Assembly: GCA_026984455.1 (NCBI GenBank)
Contig: JALSSC010000070.1
Location: 1 to 35,265 of the forward strand
Reading direction: 5' to 3'
Length of the DNA: 35,265 nt
Origin: Chromatiaceae bacterium
Lineage (GTDB): Bacteria; Pseudomonadota; Gammaproteobacteria; Chromatiales; Chromatiaceae
The notes beneath the pieces were generated by a model. That model ran no database searches and was not told the origin of the DNA. It saw only the letters and a program-made list of their open reading frames with translations. The first letter of the stretch is position 1. Each line of letters begins with the position of its first letter. A program made the translations under genes and the position numbers. Below, one piece after another: positions 8,580 to 17,946 of this stretch.

Positions 8580-9736
8580 GGTCCGGGGCGGTTTCCGATC
8601 CGCGCCGGCGCCCCCTCGGCGAGGCCCTCCAGGTCGAGATGGGTGACCACCAGATCTCCGGCCTTCAGTCCCTTCCGCACCTCGGTGAAGTCCCAGTTGG
8701 ACAGGCCGGTCTCGATCGAACGTTGGCGCACGACACCCTCCGCGGGGAGGAACACATAGACCCGGTCGCCCTCCATCAGGGCCTCGGTGGGGATACGCAG
8801 GGCCTGTTCATGGCTTTCGAGGACGATCTCCACGTCGGCGCTGTAGCCGGCGAGCAAGGGGTGAGGGCGCTCCCGGGCATCGAAATCCACCTCCACCTCC
8901 ACGGTGCGGGCCTGTTTCCGCCGTTCCTGCACATAGGGCGAGACCCGCCGCACTCGGCCGGGGAAGCGGCGCTTGCCCAAGGCATCCAGGGAGATGCGCA
9001 CCGGCAGGCCGGGGTGGATACCGCCCACGTCCACCTCGTCGATGGGGGCGACGATATAGAAACAGCGGTCGTCGATGAGGTCGATTGCGGGTGGTGTGGG
9101 GATACCGGGGGGCGAGGGGGTGGCGTATTCGTTGACCTCGCCGTTGACCTCGGCCACCACCCCGGAAAAGGGGGCCAGCAGGCGGGACTTGTCGATCCGC
9201 GCCTGGGCCAGGGCCACCTCGGCCTGGCGCGCCTCGATCGAGGCGTGGGCGGCGGCGCAGTCCGCGCCCCCCGCCTCGGCGGCGGCGCGCGCCTTGTCCA
9301 CGGCCTCCTCGGAGGCGAGCTTGCGCCCGAGCAGCCGGTGCAGGCGGCGGTATTCACGGCCCGCCTGGTCGGCCCGGGCACAGGTCCCGCGGGCCTTGGC
9401 CTCGGCCACGCGCACTTGGCGCAGGGCCAGGTCCCGGCGTGCCACCAGGTCCTGGTTCCAGAGTTCGAGGAGGAGGGCGCCGCTCTGTACGTGGTCCCCT
9501 TCGTGGACCGGCAGGCGGGCGATCTGTCCGCCCAGGGCGGGGGACAGGGCGGCGCGGCGGCAGGGCCGGACGCTGCCGGCGCGGGTATTGGCGACGCTGC
9601 GCTCCACCCGTCCCCGGGCCACCCTGGTCACCTGTACGGTCAGCGGTTCGGGGCGGGTGGCATACCAGACCCAGGCCCCCAGGCCGCTACCTATGAGCAA
9701 GAACAGGAGGCCGCGTCTCAGGCTGCGTCCACTCAC
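8576..9736 (-). CDS. HlyD/MacA-family periplasmic adaptor protein
   Basis: Membrane-fusion protein of 386 residues expected to bridge the inner-membrane ABC permeases to an outer-membrane channel. One N-terminal membrane anchor (about 9-27) follows the RSLRRG start. A first half-lipoyl segment (LSPALGGQIARLPVHEGDHVQSG), an alpha-helical hairpin rich in Ala, Arg and Glu (about 100-185), the second half-lipoyl segment (LAPFSGVVAEVNGEVNE) and beta-barrel/membrane-proximal domains follow. The hairpin is short, as in MacA-like adaptors. The likely start is a GTG at 9736, 12 nt after the glgB stop; no strong ribosome site is visible, so translation may depend on coupling to glgB. Several cysteines in the hairpin are unusual for an adaptor. 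Confidence 0.88.
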   Translation of the reverse strand: MSGRSLRRGLLFLLIGSGLGAWVWYATRPEPLTVQVTRVARGRVERSVANTRAGSVRPCRRAALSPALGGQIARLPVHEGDHVQSGALLLELWNQDLVARRDLALRQVRVAEAKARGTCARADQAGREYRRLHRLLGRKLASEEAVDKARAAAEAGGADCAAAHASIEARQAEVALAQARIDKSRLLAPFSGVVAEVNGEVNEYATPSPPGIPTPPAIDLIDDRCFYIVAPIDEVDVGGIHPGLPVRISLDALGKRRFPGRVRRVSPYVQERRKQARTVEVEVDFDARERPHPLLAGYSADVEIVLESHEQALRIPTEALMEGDRVYVFLPAEGVVRQRSIETGLSNWDFTEVRKGLKAGDLVVTHLDLEGLAEGAPARIGNRPGP

Positions 9737-9748
9737 TCGGGGTCGGGC

Positions 9749-11944
9749 TCAGGTGTCGTCCAGGGGCTCGGGGACCAGCACCAGCCCGGCCAGGGGCGGC
9801 AGGGTGATCTCGATGGAATGGCCCAGGTCCATCCAGGGCCGGGCCTCCGAAGTGGCCCCGCCGGCGTTCCCCAGGTTGCTGCCGCCGTAGCATTCGGCGT
9901 CGGAGTTGAGGATCTCCCGGTAGAAGCCGGGCACGGGGACGCCGATACGGTAGTGGGCGCGTGGCACTGGGGTGAAATTGAGCACCACCACCAGCGGATG
10001 CCCCTCCTGGTCCCGGCGCAGGAAGCTGAGTACCGACTGGGCGGCGTCGTGACAGTCGATCCAGGCGAAGCCCTCGCCCTCGAACTCGATCCGGTGCAGT
10101 TCCGGGCGTTCGCGGTAGATGCGGTTGAGGTCGCCCACCAGACGCTGCACCCCCTGGTGCTGGGGGCGCTCCAGGAGGTACCAGTCCAGTTCCCCGGCGA
10201 AGTCCCACTCCCGCCCCTGGGCGAATTCCTGGCCCATGAACAGGAGCTTCTTGCCCGGATAGGTGAACATATAGGTATAGAGCAGGCGCAGATTGGCGAA
10301 GCGCTGCCAGGCGTCGCCGGGCATGCGGCCGAGCAGGGAGCGCTTGCCGTGCACCACCTCGTCGTGGGAGAAGGGCAGGACGAAGTTCTCGCTGTACAGG
10401 TAGAGCAGGCCGAAGGTGAGCAGGTCGTGGTGGAAGTGGCGATGGATGGGATCCTGGCCCATATAGTTGAGGGTGTCGTGCATCCAGCCCATGTTCCATT
10501 TCATGCTGAAGCCCAGGCCGCCCAGATAGGTGGGGCGCGAGACCTGCGGCCAGGCGGTGGATTCCTCGGCGATGGTGACGGTGCCGGGGTGGCGCTCGTG
10601 GGTGAGTTCGTTCATCTGGCGCAGGAAGTCCACCGCCTCCAGGTTCTCCCGCCCACCGAAGCGGTTGGGGATCCATTCCCCGGGCTCGCGCGAGTAGTCC
10701 AGATAGAGCATGGAGGCCACGGCATCCACGCGCAGGCCGTCGAGGTGCATCTCGCCGAGCCAGTAGAGGGCGCTGGCGAGGAGGAAATTGCGTACCTCGT
10801 TGCGGCCGTAGTTGAAGATCAGGGTGCCCCAGTCGCGGTGTTCGCCCTTGCGCGGGTCCTCGTGCTCGTACAGGGCGGTGCCGTCGAAGCGGGCCAGGGC
10901 GAAGGCGTCGCGGGGGAAGTGGGCCGGCACCCAGTCGAGGATGACGCCGATGCCGCGCTGGTGCAGGTGGTCCACGAACCAGCGGAAGTCGTCGGGGCTG
11001 CCGAAACGGCTGGTGGGGGCGAAGTAGCCGGTGGTCTGATAGCCCCAGGAGGCGTCCAGGGGGTGTTCGGTGACGGGCAGCAGCTCCACGTGGGTGAAGC
11101 CCTGGCGTTCCACGTGCGCGGCCAGCAGGGGGGCGATCTCGCGATAGTTGAGGAAGGCGCCGTCGCCGTGGCGGCGCCAGGAGCCCAGGTGGACCTCGTA
11201 GATACTCATGGGGCGGTGCCGCCAGTCGGCCTCGCGGCGGGCCTTCATCCAGGCGCCGTCGCCCCAGTCGTATCGGGGCTCCGGCTCGACGATGCAGGCG
11301 CTCTCGGGGCGTACCTGGAAGTGGCGGGCGTAGGGGTCCACCTTGACCAGGGTGTGGCCGTTGCGGGCACGTAACTCGAACTTGTACAGGCAACCGGCCG
11401 TCAACCCGGGGATGAACAGCTCCCAGATGCCGCTGCCGCCACGCAGGCGCATGGGATGGGCGCGGCCGTCCCAGGCATTGAAGTCGCCGATCACGCTGAC
11501 CCGTTCGGCATTCGGCGCCCAGACCGCGAAGCGCACCCCGGCGATGCCGTCGGCCTCGTGGGCGTGGGCGCCGAGTACGCGATGGGCGTCCCAGTGGCGG
11601 CCCTCGCCGAGCAGGTGGAGGTCGAAGTCCGGGATCTGGGGGGGGAAACAGTAGGGGTCGTGGCGGTGGTGCTCGTTGCCGTCCTTGTCCTGCCAGCGCA
11701 GGCGGCAACGTTCCGGGACCTGCCCGGCCACGGCCTCGAGGACGAACAGGTCGGTGTAGGGGATGCGTTCGAGCGGGAGCCCCGGACCCTCCAGCCATAC
11801 CCGCTCGGCCTGGGGCAGAAATACGCGCAGGATGACCCTGTCACCCTCGGGATGGCGCCCCAGGACCTCGAAAGGGTCGTGGTGGCGGGCCTCGATGACG
11901 CGGATCAGGGCCTCGGTGAGCAAGGGCGCGGGGCGGGTGTTCAT
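9749..11944 (-). CDS. glgB: 1,4-alpha-glucan branching enzyme GlgB
   Basis: Cytoplasmic GH13 enzyme of 731 residues that cuts alpha-1,4 glucan chains and re-attaches them by alpha-1,6 bonds in glycogen synthesis. An N-terminal carbohydrate-binding region ([13 protein letters not shown]), a second beta-sandwich ([20 protein letters not shown], about 137-156) and the catalytic barrel are present. Catalytic residues are Asp407 in [16 protein letters not shown], Glu460 in TIAEES and Asp528 in SHDEVVHGK. Length matches the long bacterial form. The ATG at 11944 is preceded by GGAG; the frame is open far upstream but antisense to glgC. It is divergent from glgC across 108 bp, and a transporter operon follows within 12 nt downstream. 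Confidence 0.97.
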   Translation of the reverse strand: MNTRPAPLLTEALIRVIEARHHDPFEVLGRHPEGDRVILRVFLPQAERVWLEGPGLPLERIPYTDLFVLEAVAGQVPERCRLRWQDKDGNEHHRHDPYCFPPQIPDFDLHLLGEGRHWDAHRVLGAHAHEADGIAGVRFAVWAPNAERVSVIGDFNAWDGRAHPMRLRGGSGIWELFIPGLTAGCLYKFELRARNGHTLVKVDPYARHFQVRPESACIVEPEPRYDWGDGAWMKARREADWRHRPMSIYEVHLGSWRRHGDGAFLNYREIAPLLAAHVERQGFTHVELLPVTEHPLDASWGYQTTGYFAPTSRFGSPDDFRWFVDHLHQRGIGVILDWVPAHFPRDAFALARFDGTALYEHEDPRKGEHRDWGTLIFNYGRNEVRNFLLASALYWLGEMHLDGLRVDAVASMLYLDYSREPGEWIPNRFGGRENLEAVDFLRQMNELTHERHPGTVTIAEESTAWPQVSRPTYLGGLGFSMKWNMGWMHDTLNYMGQDPIHRHFHHDLLTFGLLYLYSENFVLPFSHDEVVHGKRSLLGRMPGDAWQRFANLRLLYTYMFTYPGKKLLFMGQEFAQGREWDFAGELDWYLLERPQHQGVQRLVGDLNRIYRERPELHRIEFEGEGFAWIDCHDAAQSVLSFLRRDQEGHPLVVVLNFTPVPRAHYRIGVPVPGFYREILNSDAECYGGSNLGNAGGATSEARPWMDLGHSIEITLPPLAGLVLVPEPLDDT

Positions 11945-12052
11945 GAACGGCGGACTCCAGCGGGGGTGGGGCCGATGAAAACCGGCATGGGCGAGCGGGA
12001 AAATGGTACCATACCACGCCGCTCCACAGCCGTTCGGGATCGAAGGAGGTCC
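11945..12052. promoter_or_regulatory. Divergent glgB/glgC intergenic region with ATGGTACCAT palindrome
   Basis: Only 108 bp separate the two divergent glycogen genes, so both promoters must lie here or inside the genes. A 10-bp perfect palindrome, ATGGTACCAT, is at 12003-12012 and each strand offers a weak -10-like hexamer next to it. AAGGAGGT at 12043-12050 is the ribosome site of glgC. A shared regulator is possible but not shown. Confidence 0.4.
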
Positions 12053-13324
12053 ATGATGAGTTCCGCCGACAGCCCTCGTTTCGTCAGTCGCCTGACCCGT
12101 AACACGCTGGCCTTGATCCTGGCCGGTGGGCGCGGCTCGCGACTCAAGCACCTCACCCGCTGGCGCTCCAAGCCGGCGGTGCCCTTCGCCGGCAAGTTCC
12201 GTATCGTGGACTTCCCCCTGTCCAACTGCATCAACTCGGGGATCCGCCGGATCGGCGTGCTCACCCAGTACAAGGCCCACTCCCTGATCCTCCACATCCA
12301 GCGTGGCTGGGGCTTCCTGCGTGGTGAGTTCGGCGAGTTCGTGGAACTGTGGCCGGCCCAGCAGCGGATCGAGAGCACTTGGTACACGGGCACCGCCGAT
12401 GCGGTCTACCAGAACCTCGATATCATGCGCAACCACAACCCGGAGTATGTCCTGATCCTGGCCGGCGATCATATCTACAAGATGGACTACGGCACCATGA
12501 TCGCCCATCACGTGGAGAGCGGCGCCGACATGACCGTGGCTTGTCTCGAGGTGGATCTGGAGACCGCCCGGGCCCTGGGGGTGATGGGCGTGGACGACGA
12601 CTGGCGCGTCACCCGCTTCCAGGAGAAGCCGGACGCCCCCGAACCCATTCCCGGCAAGCCCGACCGGGCCCTGGCCTCCATGGGCATCTACGTGTTCAAC
12701 CGCGACTTCCTGTTCGAGCAGCTGGTGCGGGACGCCGACACCCCCAGTTCCTCCCATGACTTCGGCAAGGACATCATCCCCGAAGTGATCACCAAATACC
12801 GGGTGGCGGCCTATCCCTTCCGTGATCCCAAGACCGGGGAACAGGCCTATTGGCGCGACGTGGGGACGGTGGATGCCTTCTGGGAGGCCAATCTGGAACT
12901 GATCGGGGTGACGCCCCCATTCAACCTGTACGACGAGAACTGGCCCATCTGGACCTATCAGGCGCAGTTGCCACCGGCCAAATTCATCTTCGACGACGAC
13001 GACCGCCGGGGCATGGCGGTGGACTCCATGGTCTCCGGCGGTTGCATCATGTCCGGTTCCACGGTGCGCCATTCCCTCTTGTTCTCCAATGTGCGGGTCA
13101 ACTCCTGGGCCAGGGTCCAGGACGCGGTGGTGCTGCCGGATGTGAACATCGGCCGCCACAGCCGTATCACCCGAGCGGTGATCGACCGTGGGGTCGATCT
13201 GCCCGAGGGTACCGTGATCGGTGAGGACCCGGATGAGGATGCCAAGCGTTTCTACGTCAGCGAGGGGGGCGTCGTCCTGGTGACCGGGGAGATGCTCGGG
13301 CAGCACGTGAACTATGTCCGCTGA
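12053..13324 (+). CDS. glgC: Glucose-1-phosphate adenylyltransferase GlgC
   Basis: Makes ADP-glucose from ATP and glucose 1-phosphate, the committed step of bacterial glycogen synthesis. The 423-residue protein has the nucleotidyltransferase start [16 protein letters not shown], the [20 protein letters not shown] segment, the [11 protein letters not shown] and GDHIYKMDY motifs, the FQEKP segment and a C-terminal left-handed beta-helix (about 300-400). A very strong AAGGAGGT lies just upstream of two in-frame ATG codons; the second (12056) has the better spacing, so the protein may be one residue shorter. It overlaps the GH57 gene by 11 bases. The glycogen synthase gene is not in the window. 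Confidence 0.97.
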   Translation: MMSSADSPRFVSRLTRNTLALILAGGRGSRLKHLTRWRSKPAVPFAGKFRIVDFPLSNCINSGIRRIGVLTQYKAHSLILHIQRGWGFLRGEFGEFVELWPAQQRIESTWYTGTADAVYQNLDIMRNHNPEYVLILAGDHIYKMDYGTMIAHHVESGADMTVACLEVDLETARALGVMGVDDDWRVTRFQEKPDAPEPIPGKPDRALASMGIYVFNRDFLFEQLVRDADTPSSSHDFGKDIIPEVITKYRVAAYPFRDPKTGEQAYWRDVGTVDAFWEANLELIGVTPPFNLYDENWPIWTYQAQLPPAKFIFDDDDRRGMAVDSMVSGGCIMSGSTVRHSLLFSNVRVNSWARVQDAVVLPDVNIGRHSRITRAVIDRGVDLPEGTVIGEDPDEDAKRFYVSEGGVVLVTGEMLGQHVNYVR

Positions 13325-15014
13325 GCACGCCCCCCTGCCGGTGGTGCTGTGCTGGCACATGCATCAACCGGACTACCGCGGTCCCCAGGGTGGGGACTAC
13401 CAGTTGCCCTGGGTCTACCTCCACGCCATCAAGGACTATGTGGACATGGTCGCCCACCTGGAAGCGGAGGAGGGCGCCCGCGCGGTGGTCAATTTCGCCC
13501 CGGTGCTCCTGGAGCAACTGGCCGACTACGGCCGCCAGATCCAGCGCTGGCTGCGCCATGGGCGGCGCATCCGTGACCCCCTTCTGGCCGCCCTCGCGGG
13601 ACCGGCGCTGCCCTTGGACGAAGCGGCCCGCGAGGCCCTCGTCCGTGCCTGCCTGAAGGCCAATGAGAAGAATCTGATCGGGCGTTTCCCACCCTTCGCC
13701 GAGTTGGTGGCCCTGGCCCGAACGGCCCTGGAGCGGGGGCAGACCGGCTATCTGAACGACCGTTTCCTGGCCGATCTGTTGGTCTGGTATCACTTGGCCT
13801 GGATGGGTGAGACGGTGCGCCGGGACGACCTGCGGGTGACCTCGCTGCAAGCCAAGGCGCGGGCCTTCGATGTGGAGGACCGGCGTCAGCTCGTGACCCT
13901 GATCGGCGAGGTGGTGGAGGGCATCGTGCCGCGCTACCGCCGTCTGGCCGAGAGCGGCCGGGTGGAACTCTCGGTCACCCCCTATGCCCACCCCATCCTG
14001 CCCCTGCTGCTCGACCTGGAATCCGCCCGCGAGGCCATACCCGATGTGGTCCTGCCCGAGCTGAAGGCCTACCCCGGGGGCGAGGCCCGCTCCCGCTGGC
14101 ACATCCGCGAGGGCCTGGCCACCTTCGAGCGGCATTTCGGTTTCCGCCCCGAGGGCTGCTGGCCCGCCGAGGGGGGAGTGAGCGAAGAGGCCCTGCGCCT
14201 GTTGGAAGAGGAGGGTTTCCTGTGGGCGGCCTCGGGTCAGCAGGTGCTGCACAACAGCCTGAAGGCCTCGGGGGAGGGCGAGGAACTCGCCGTGGGCTGG
14301 CCGCACCGCCCCTATCGGGTGCTCGAAGGGGGGATGGCCAACTTCTTCCGCGACGACGCCCTCTCCGACCTGATCGGCTTCATCTACGGCGAGTGGCATG
14401 CCGACGACGCCGTGGCCAATCTGCTGGAGCATCTGGAACGCATCGAGGCGGCCACCCGGGAACAGCCGGACCGGATCGTCTCCATCATCATGGACGGCGA
14501 GAACGCCTGGGAGTATTACCCGCACAACGCCATCTATTTCCTGCCCGCCCTGTACAAGGCCCTGGCCGAACATCCACGCCTCGAGATGACCACCTTCTCG
14601 GCTCATCTGCGCGCCGCCCCCCGGCCGCCCCGCTCCCTCGAACATCTGGTGGCTGGGAGCTGGGTCTACGGCACCTTCTCCACCTGGATCGGGGAGCGGG
14701 ACAAGAACCGCGCCTGGGACATGCTGGGCGAGGCCAAGCAGGTCTACGACCGGGTGATGGCGGAGGGCCGGCTGGACCCCGGGCAGGTGCGCAAGGTCGC
14801 CTTCCAGTTGGCCACCTGCGAGGGCTCCGACTGGTTCTGGTGGTTCGGGGACTACAATCCGGGCGAGGCGGTGAGCGATTTCGAACGCCTGTTCCGGGCG
14901 CAGTTGGTGCGCCTCTACGAGATGCTCGGGGAGGAGCCGCCGGAGTACCTGTTCGAGGTCTTCGCCGCGGGCAGTGGCCGTCCCGATCTGGGCGGTGTGA
15001 TGATCAAGAACTGA
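13314..15014 (+). CDS. Glycoside hydrolase family 57 (alpha-amylase/alpha-mannosidase-like)
   Basis: Protein of 566 residues with the GH57 signatures: the first conserved region [11 protein letters not shown] (His17), the CWPAEGG region with the probable nucleophile Glu286, and [11 protein letters not shown] with the probable acid/base Asp394. GH57 members act on alpha-glucans as amylases, 4-alpha-glucanotransferases or branching enzymes. This version belongs to the type found beside glycogen genes in many proteobacteria and cyanobacteria, whose exact activity is not well settled. No signal peptide, so it is cytoplasmic. The ATG lies inside the 3' end of glgC (11-bp overlap), which couples translation. 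Context suggests glycogen trimming or remodelling. Confidence 0.92.
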   Translation: MSAEHAPLPVVLCWHMHQPDYRGPQGGDYQLPWVYLHAIKDYVDMVAHLEAEEGARAVVNFAPVLLEQLADYGRQIQRWLRHGRRIRDPLLAALAGPALPLDEAAREALVRACLKANEKNLIGRFPPFAELVALARTALERGQTGYLNDRFLADLLVWYHLAWMGETVRRDDLRVTSLQAKARAFDVEDRRQLVTLIGEVVEGIVPRYRRLAESGRVELSVTPYAHPILPLLLDLESAREAIPDVVLPELKAYPGGEARSRWHIREGLATFERHFGFRPEGCWPAEGGVSEEALRLLEEEGFLWAASGQQVLHNSLKASGEGEELAVGWPHRPYRVLEGGMANFFRDDALSDLIGFIYGEWHADDAVANLLEHLERIEAATREQPDRIVSIIMDGENAWEYYPHNAIYFLPALYKALAEHPRLEMTTFSAHLRAAPRPPRSLEHLVAGSWVYGTFSTWIGERDKNRAWDMLGEAKQVYDRVMAEGRLDPGQVRKVAFQLATCEGSDWFWWFGDYNPGEAVSDFERLFRAQLVRLYEMLGEEPPEYLFEVFAAGSGRPDLGGVMIKN

Positions 15015-15141
15015 TGCGCCGGGCGATGCCGCTACCGCTGCAGACGACGGCCTTCCATGCCGGGATCGTCCCCCTGCTTCGGCCCTCTCCGCGGGAAGAA
15101 GGGGCCGGGACGCCGCACGGCCCGACTTTCATGGTGGCCCC

Positions 15142-16617
15142 ATGATCTCTTCCGCCATAGACTGTCGCCGGGCGGGGTGCCTGCTGCATCTCAGTTCACT
15201 GCCCGGTGGCTGTTGCAGCGGCGGGCTGGGGCGGGAGGCCTTCCGTTTCGTGGATTTTCTGGAGGAGGCCGGGTTGAGCGTCTGGCAGATGTTGCCCGTG
15301 GGACCCGTGGGACCGGACGGCTCTCCCTATCAGGCGGTCTCGGCCCATGCCGGCGATCCGCGCTTCATCGACCTGGAGGTCCTCCTGGAACGCGGTTGGC
15401 TCAAGGCCCTGCCCTTGGACGAGGCACAGATATCCGACCAAGGCCGGCGTTTCGCCCGTGCCTTGTCCTTCGATGGTTTCAAGGAGTCGGCCACGCCCGA
15501 AGAGCGCGAGGACTTGGCGGCCTTCGAGGTTGGGCATGCCTATTGGCTCGACGACTATGTCCTGTTCCAGGCGATTCACGATGAATTGGGGTGTGGCTGG
15601 TGGCAATGGCCGCCCGATCTGCGCGAGCGCCGGCCTCATGCCCTGGCCGAGGCCCGGGCGCGGCTCCAGGACCAGATCCAATACCTCAAATACGAACAAT
15701 ACCTGTTCTTCAGTCAGTGGCGGGGATTGCGTGACTACGCCAACGCCCATGGGGTGCGCCTGTTCGGTGACATGCCTATCTTCGTCTCCCTGGACAGCGC
15801 CGAGGTCTGGAGCCGGCGCCGGGAGTTCGATCTGAATCCCGACGGCACCCCGCGGGTGGTGGCCGGGGTGCCCCCCGACTATTTCTCGGAGTCCGGACAG
15901 CGTTGGGGCAATCCCCTGTATCTGTGGGAACGGATGGAGGCCAATGGCTTCAGCTTCTGGGTGGACCGGATGCGGACCCAGTTCACCTTGTTCGATCTCC
16001 TCCGGGTGGATCACTTTCGGGGCTTCGAGAGCTATTGGGAGATCCCCGCCGAAGAGGAGACCGCAGTCCAGGGGCACTGGGTGAAGGCCCCCGGCGATGC
16101 CCTGTTCCAGCGCCTGCACGAGGCCTTCGGTGAATTGCCGCTGGTGGCCGAGGACCTGGGCGTCATCACCCCCGAGGTGGAGGCCTTGCGCAAGGCCCAT
16201 GGCCTGCCGGGGATGAAGATCCTCCAGTTCGCCTTTTCGGGCGGTCCCGACAACCCCTATCTGCCTTTTCGGCACGAAGCCAATGCCGTGGTCTATACCG
16301 GTACCCACGACAACGACACCACCCTGGGGTGGTATCTGAGCCTGGACGATGGCGGGCGCCATTTCGTGGACGACTACCTGGGCCATTCCCGGGAGCCCAT
16401 GCCCTGGCCGTTGATACGCATGGCCCTCGGATCCTGCGCCGGGCTCGCGGTCCTGCCCATGCAGGACCTGCTCGGTCTCGATGGGACGCATCGGATGAAC
16501 CTGCCCGGGACCGTGGAAGGCAACTGGCAATGGCGCTTCGCCTGGGAACAGGTCCCGTCCGATCTGGCGGAGCGGCTGCGCCGGCGGGTGCGTATCTATG
16601 GGCGCCTGGTGGAGTGA
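15142..16617 (+). CDS. malQ: 4-alpha-glucanotransferase MalQ
   Basis: Cytoplasmic GH77 amylomaltase of 491 residues that transfers maltooligosaccharide segments between alpha-1,4 glucans. The short-form start RRAGCLLHLSSLPGG, the DGSPYQ loop (59-64), nucleophile Asp290 in LLRVDHFRGFESYW, acid/base Glu337 in VAEDLG and Asp390 in THDNDT are all present, and the size fits the short bacterial form. The gap to the GH57 gene is 127 bp and holds no gene. No clear Shine-Dalgarno is visible before the ATG at 15142. It works with the GH57 enzyme and GlgB/GlgC in glucan turnover. Confidence 0.96.
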   Translation: MISSAIDCRRAGCLLHLSSLPGGCCSGGLGREAFRFVDFLEEAGLSVWQMLPVGPVGPDGSPYQAVSAHAGDPRFIDLEVLLERGWLKALPLDEAQISDQGRRFARALSFDGFKESATPEEREDLAAFEVGHAYWLDDYVLFQAIHDELGCGWWQWPPDLRERRPHALAEARARLQDQIQYLKYEQYLFFSQWRGLRDYANAHGVRLFGDMPIFVSLDSAEVWSRRREFDLNPDGTPRVVAGVPPDYFSESGQRWGNPLYLWERMEANGFSFWVDRMRTQFTLFDLLRVDHFRGFESYWEIPAEEETAVQGHWVKAPGDALFQRLHEAFGELPLVAEDLGVITPEVEALRKAHGLPGMKILQFAFSGGPDNPYLPFRHEANAVVYTGTHDNDTTLGWYLSLDDGGRHFVDDYLGHSREPMPWPLIRMALGSCAGLAVLPMQDLLGLDGTHRMNLPGTVEGNWQWRFAWEQVPSDLAERLRRRVRIYGRLVE

Positions 16618-16648
16618 GGGCGGCTCCCGGGCCGAGGTCGTTGGTATG

Positions 16649-16793
16649 CCCGTCGCACCTGAATATCCCGTCTTTCGAGGGTGTTCCTCGTGCTCCTGGG
16701 CTGGGCAAGGTGCGGAGGTGGGTCACGGCGGCGCCTATGGCGGGCCATCCCCGCACCGCCCAGGGGCCAAGGGCGGCGACCGCAGCGACGGGT
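16649..16793 (+). repeat. Dispersed structured repeat, copy A (right end shortened)
   Basis: About 145 bp starting CCCGTCGCACCTGAATAT and ending CGACGGGT, 31 nt after the malQ stop. It aligns over its length with copies at 18890 and 34443. The internal hairpin CGAGGGTGTTCCTCG and the helix CTCCTGGGC (16693-16701) with GCCCAGGGG (16758-16766) are kept, but the right terminal repeat has lost about a dozen bases and the third hairpin is degraded. No coding capacity. It may also end malQ transcription. Confidence 0.75.
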
Positions 16794-16890
16794 GGCGCGG
16801 GGAAGTACCGTCTGCGGAGCGCAACATTTGCGCGCGCCGGGTATCGCTAAAACCAAGCATCACGCTGGATTACGGCGCTGTGGGGGCGGG

Positions 16891-16967
16891 TGGTGGCTAC
16901 GGGTGGATTCGAACCACCGACATCAGCATTATGAGTGCTGCGCTCTGACCAACTGAGCTACGTAGCC
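16891..16967 (-). tRNA. tRNA-Met(CAT), elongator
   Basis: Read on the minus strand this gives a complete 77-nt cloverleaf with encoded CCA (16891-16893). The acceptor stem is GGCTACG/CGTAGCC with discriminator A; the D arm contains AGCTCAGTTGGTCAGAGC; the anticodon arm is CAGCA-CTCATAA-TGCTG with anticodon CAT; the T arm has GGTTCGAATCC. The GGCTACGTAGCTCAG start is typical of elongator methionine tRNA rather than the initiator (which has an unpaired first base) or the CAT-anticodon isoleucine tRNA. A strong promoter lies directly upstream. Confidence 0.96.
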
Positions 16968-16979
16968 TCGACACGGCGG

Positions 16980-17008
16980 AATCTACCTGACCCTGGCGGA
17001 TCGGTCAA
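16980..17008 (-). promoter_or_regulatory. Sigma-70 promoter of tRNA-Met
   Basis: On the minus strand, TTGACC (17003-17008) and TAGATT (16980-16985) are separated by exactly 17 bases. This places the transcription start a few bases before the mature tRNA 5' end at 16967. Confidence 0.75.
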
Positions 17009-17054
17009 GCGGGTGCGCTGCGTGGCCAGGGCTCCGTCATCTAACCGCCCCTCT

Positions 17055-17148
17055 GCCAGTGGCCTTCCCTGAAAAACGCCGTGAATACCTCCCTGTAGGC
17101 TTGACTGCGGCATCCCTGCCGCAGACATTTTCAGGGAAGGCCACTGGC
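17055..17148. repeat. 94-bp palindromic element with 21-bp perfect inverted ends
   Basis: Positions 17055-17075 and 17128-17148 are perfect reverse complements over 21 bases (outer GCCAGTGGCC, inner CCCTGAAAA). Inside is a second perfect hairpin, CTGCGGCA-TCCC-TGCCGCAG (17105-17124). There is no gene within it. It lies between the tRNA promoter and the DUF971 gene. It resembles small intergenic repeats seen in other gammaproteobacteria (recollection only). It is a MITE-like or REP-like element; as RNA it would form a long hairpin. Confidence 0.8.
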
Positions 17149-17268
17149 GCGGTTTTCAATGACTTGAGTGGTTGGATGACGTGGTCCTGGCTGCGTGGCA
17201 TCGGGAGTGATACTCGACTGGGAAGCCTTTATACTCGGCGGCTCCTTGCACGGATCTCGAAATGCCTC

Positions 17269-17667
17269 ATGACCCAGACCCCCAGTCATCCCACAGAACT
17301 CAAACTGCACCGCCACTCCAGGGTCCTGGAGGTGCTGTTCGCCGATGGCGCTCATTTTCACCTGCCGGTGGAATACCTGCGCGTCTATTCCCCCTCGGCC
17401 GAGGTACGCGGTCACGGTCCCGGCCAGGGCCGCCTCCAGGTGGGGAAGGAGCAGGTCAACATCGATGCCCTGGAGCCAGCGGGCGCCTATGGTGTGAAGA
17501 TCTTCTTCGACGACGGCCACAAGACCGGAATCTATGACTGGCGTTACCTGCGGATGTTGGGAGAGCGGGCGCCGGCCCTCTGGGAGATGTATCTGGATCG
17601 CTTGGCCGAGGCGGGCGAAACCCGCCAGGGGCCCGATCCCTTCACAGCCCTTGCCGACGCGGACTGA
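17269..17667 (+). CDS. DUF971 family protein
   Basis: Small cytoplasmic protein of 132 residues formed by one DUF971 (gamma-butyrobetaine hydroxylase-like N-terminal) domain: TELKLHRHSRVLEVLFADG, LPVEYLRVYSPSAEVRGHG, VNIDALEPAGAYGVKIFFDDGHKTGIYDW and a C-terminal LWEMYLDRL helix. In other proteins this domain may contribute metal binding and is found in Fe-S and hydroxylase-related factors; as a stand-alone protein its function is unknown. The ATG at 17269 gives the normal family length; the longer open frame upstream would run through the palindromic element and is not believed. TATACT at 17230-17235 could be a -10 hexamer, without a clear -35. Confidence 0.88.
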   Translation: MTQTPSHPTELKLHRHSRVLEVLFADGAHFHLPVEYLRVYSPSAEVRGHGPGQGRLQVGKEQVNIDALEPAGAYGVKIFFDDGHKTGIYDWRYLRMLGERAPALWEMYLDRLAEAGETRQGPDPFTALADAD

Positions 17668-17747
17668 TCCCTGTCCTCCGTGGGATGGGAGGGCACGGGG
17701 ATGTCGTCACCGGCGGTGATTGGTTGCGAGGTCTGTAATGGCTGAGG

Positions 17748-17777
17748 CCTCGGCCCCGGGTTTAGGCCCGGGGGAGG
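17748..17777 (+). terminator. GC-rich hairpin downstream of the DUF971 gene, possible terminator
   Basis: CCTC-GG-CCCCGGG (17748-17760) pairs with CCCGGGG-GAGG (17767-17777) around a TTTAGG loop, an 11-bp stem with a two-base bulge, about 80 nt after the stop codon. No T-run follows, so intrinsic termination is doubtful. A further small hairpin, GGCCCT-CCC-AGGGCC, is at 17879-17893. Nothing else is recognisable in the 279-bp gap before the rhodanese gene. Confidence 0.3.
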
Positions 17778-17946
17778 GATGAAGCGCGCCGACCCTTTCA
17801 TCCGCCGTTGCGTAACGGGCATCATATCGCCGCCGCGCGTGGATCTTCCGGCGATTGCGAAGGCCCTTCGTCCCAGGGGGCCCTCCCAGGGCCGGGAATC
17901 CGCGTGAGCGGTCATATGTACCTGCCGACTCGAATAGGGAATCCTC

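Noticed and set aside
9749..13360. Very long open frame (over 1200 codons) extending glgB upstream
   Set aside because: The added part is antisense to glgC and has no resemblance to any branching enzyme; glgB similarity starts at 11944.
17059..17268. Upstream extension of the DUF971 gene
   Set aside because: The extra 70 residues would be encoded mostly by the 94-bp palindromic element and precede the normal family start.
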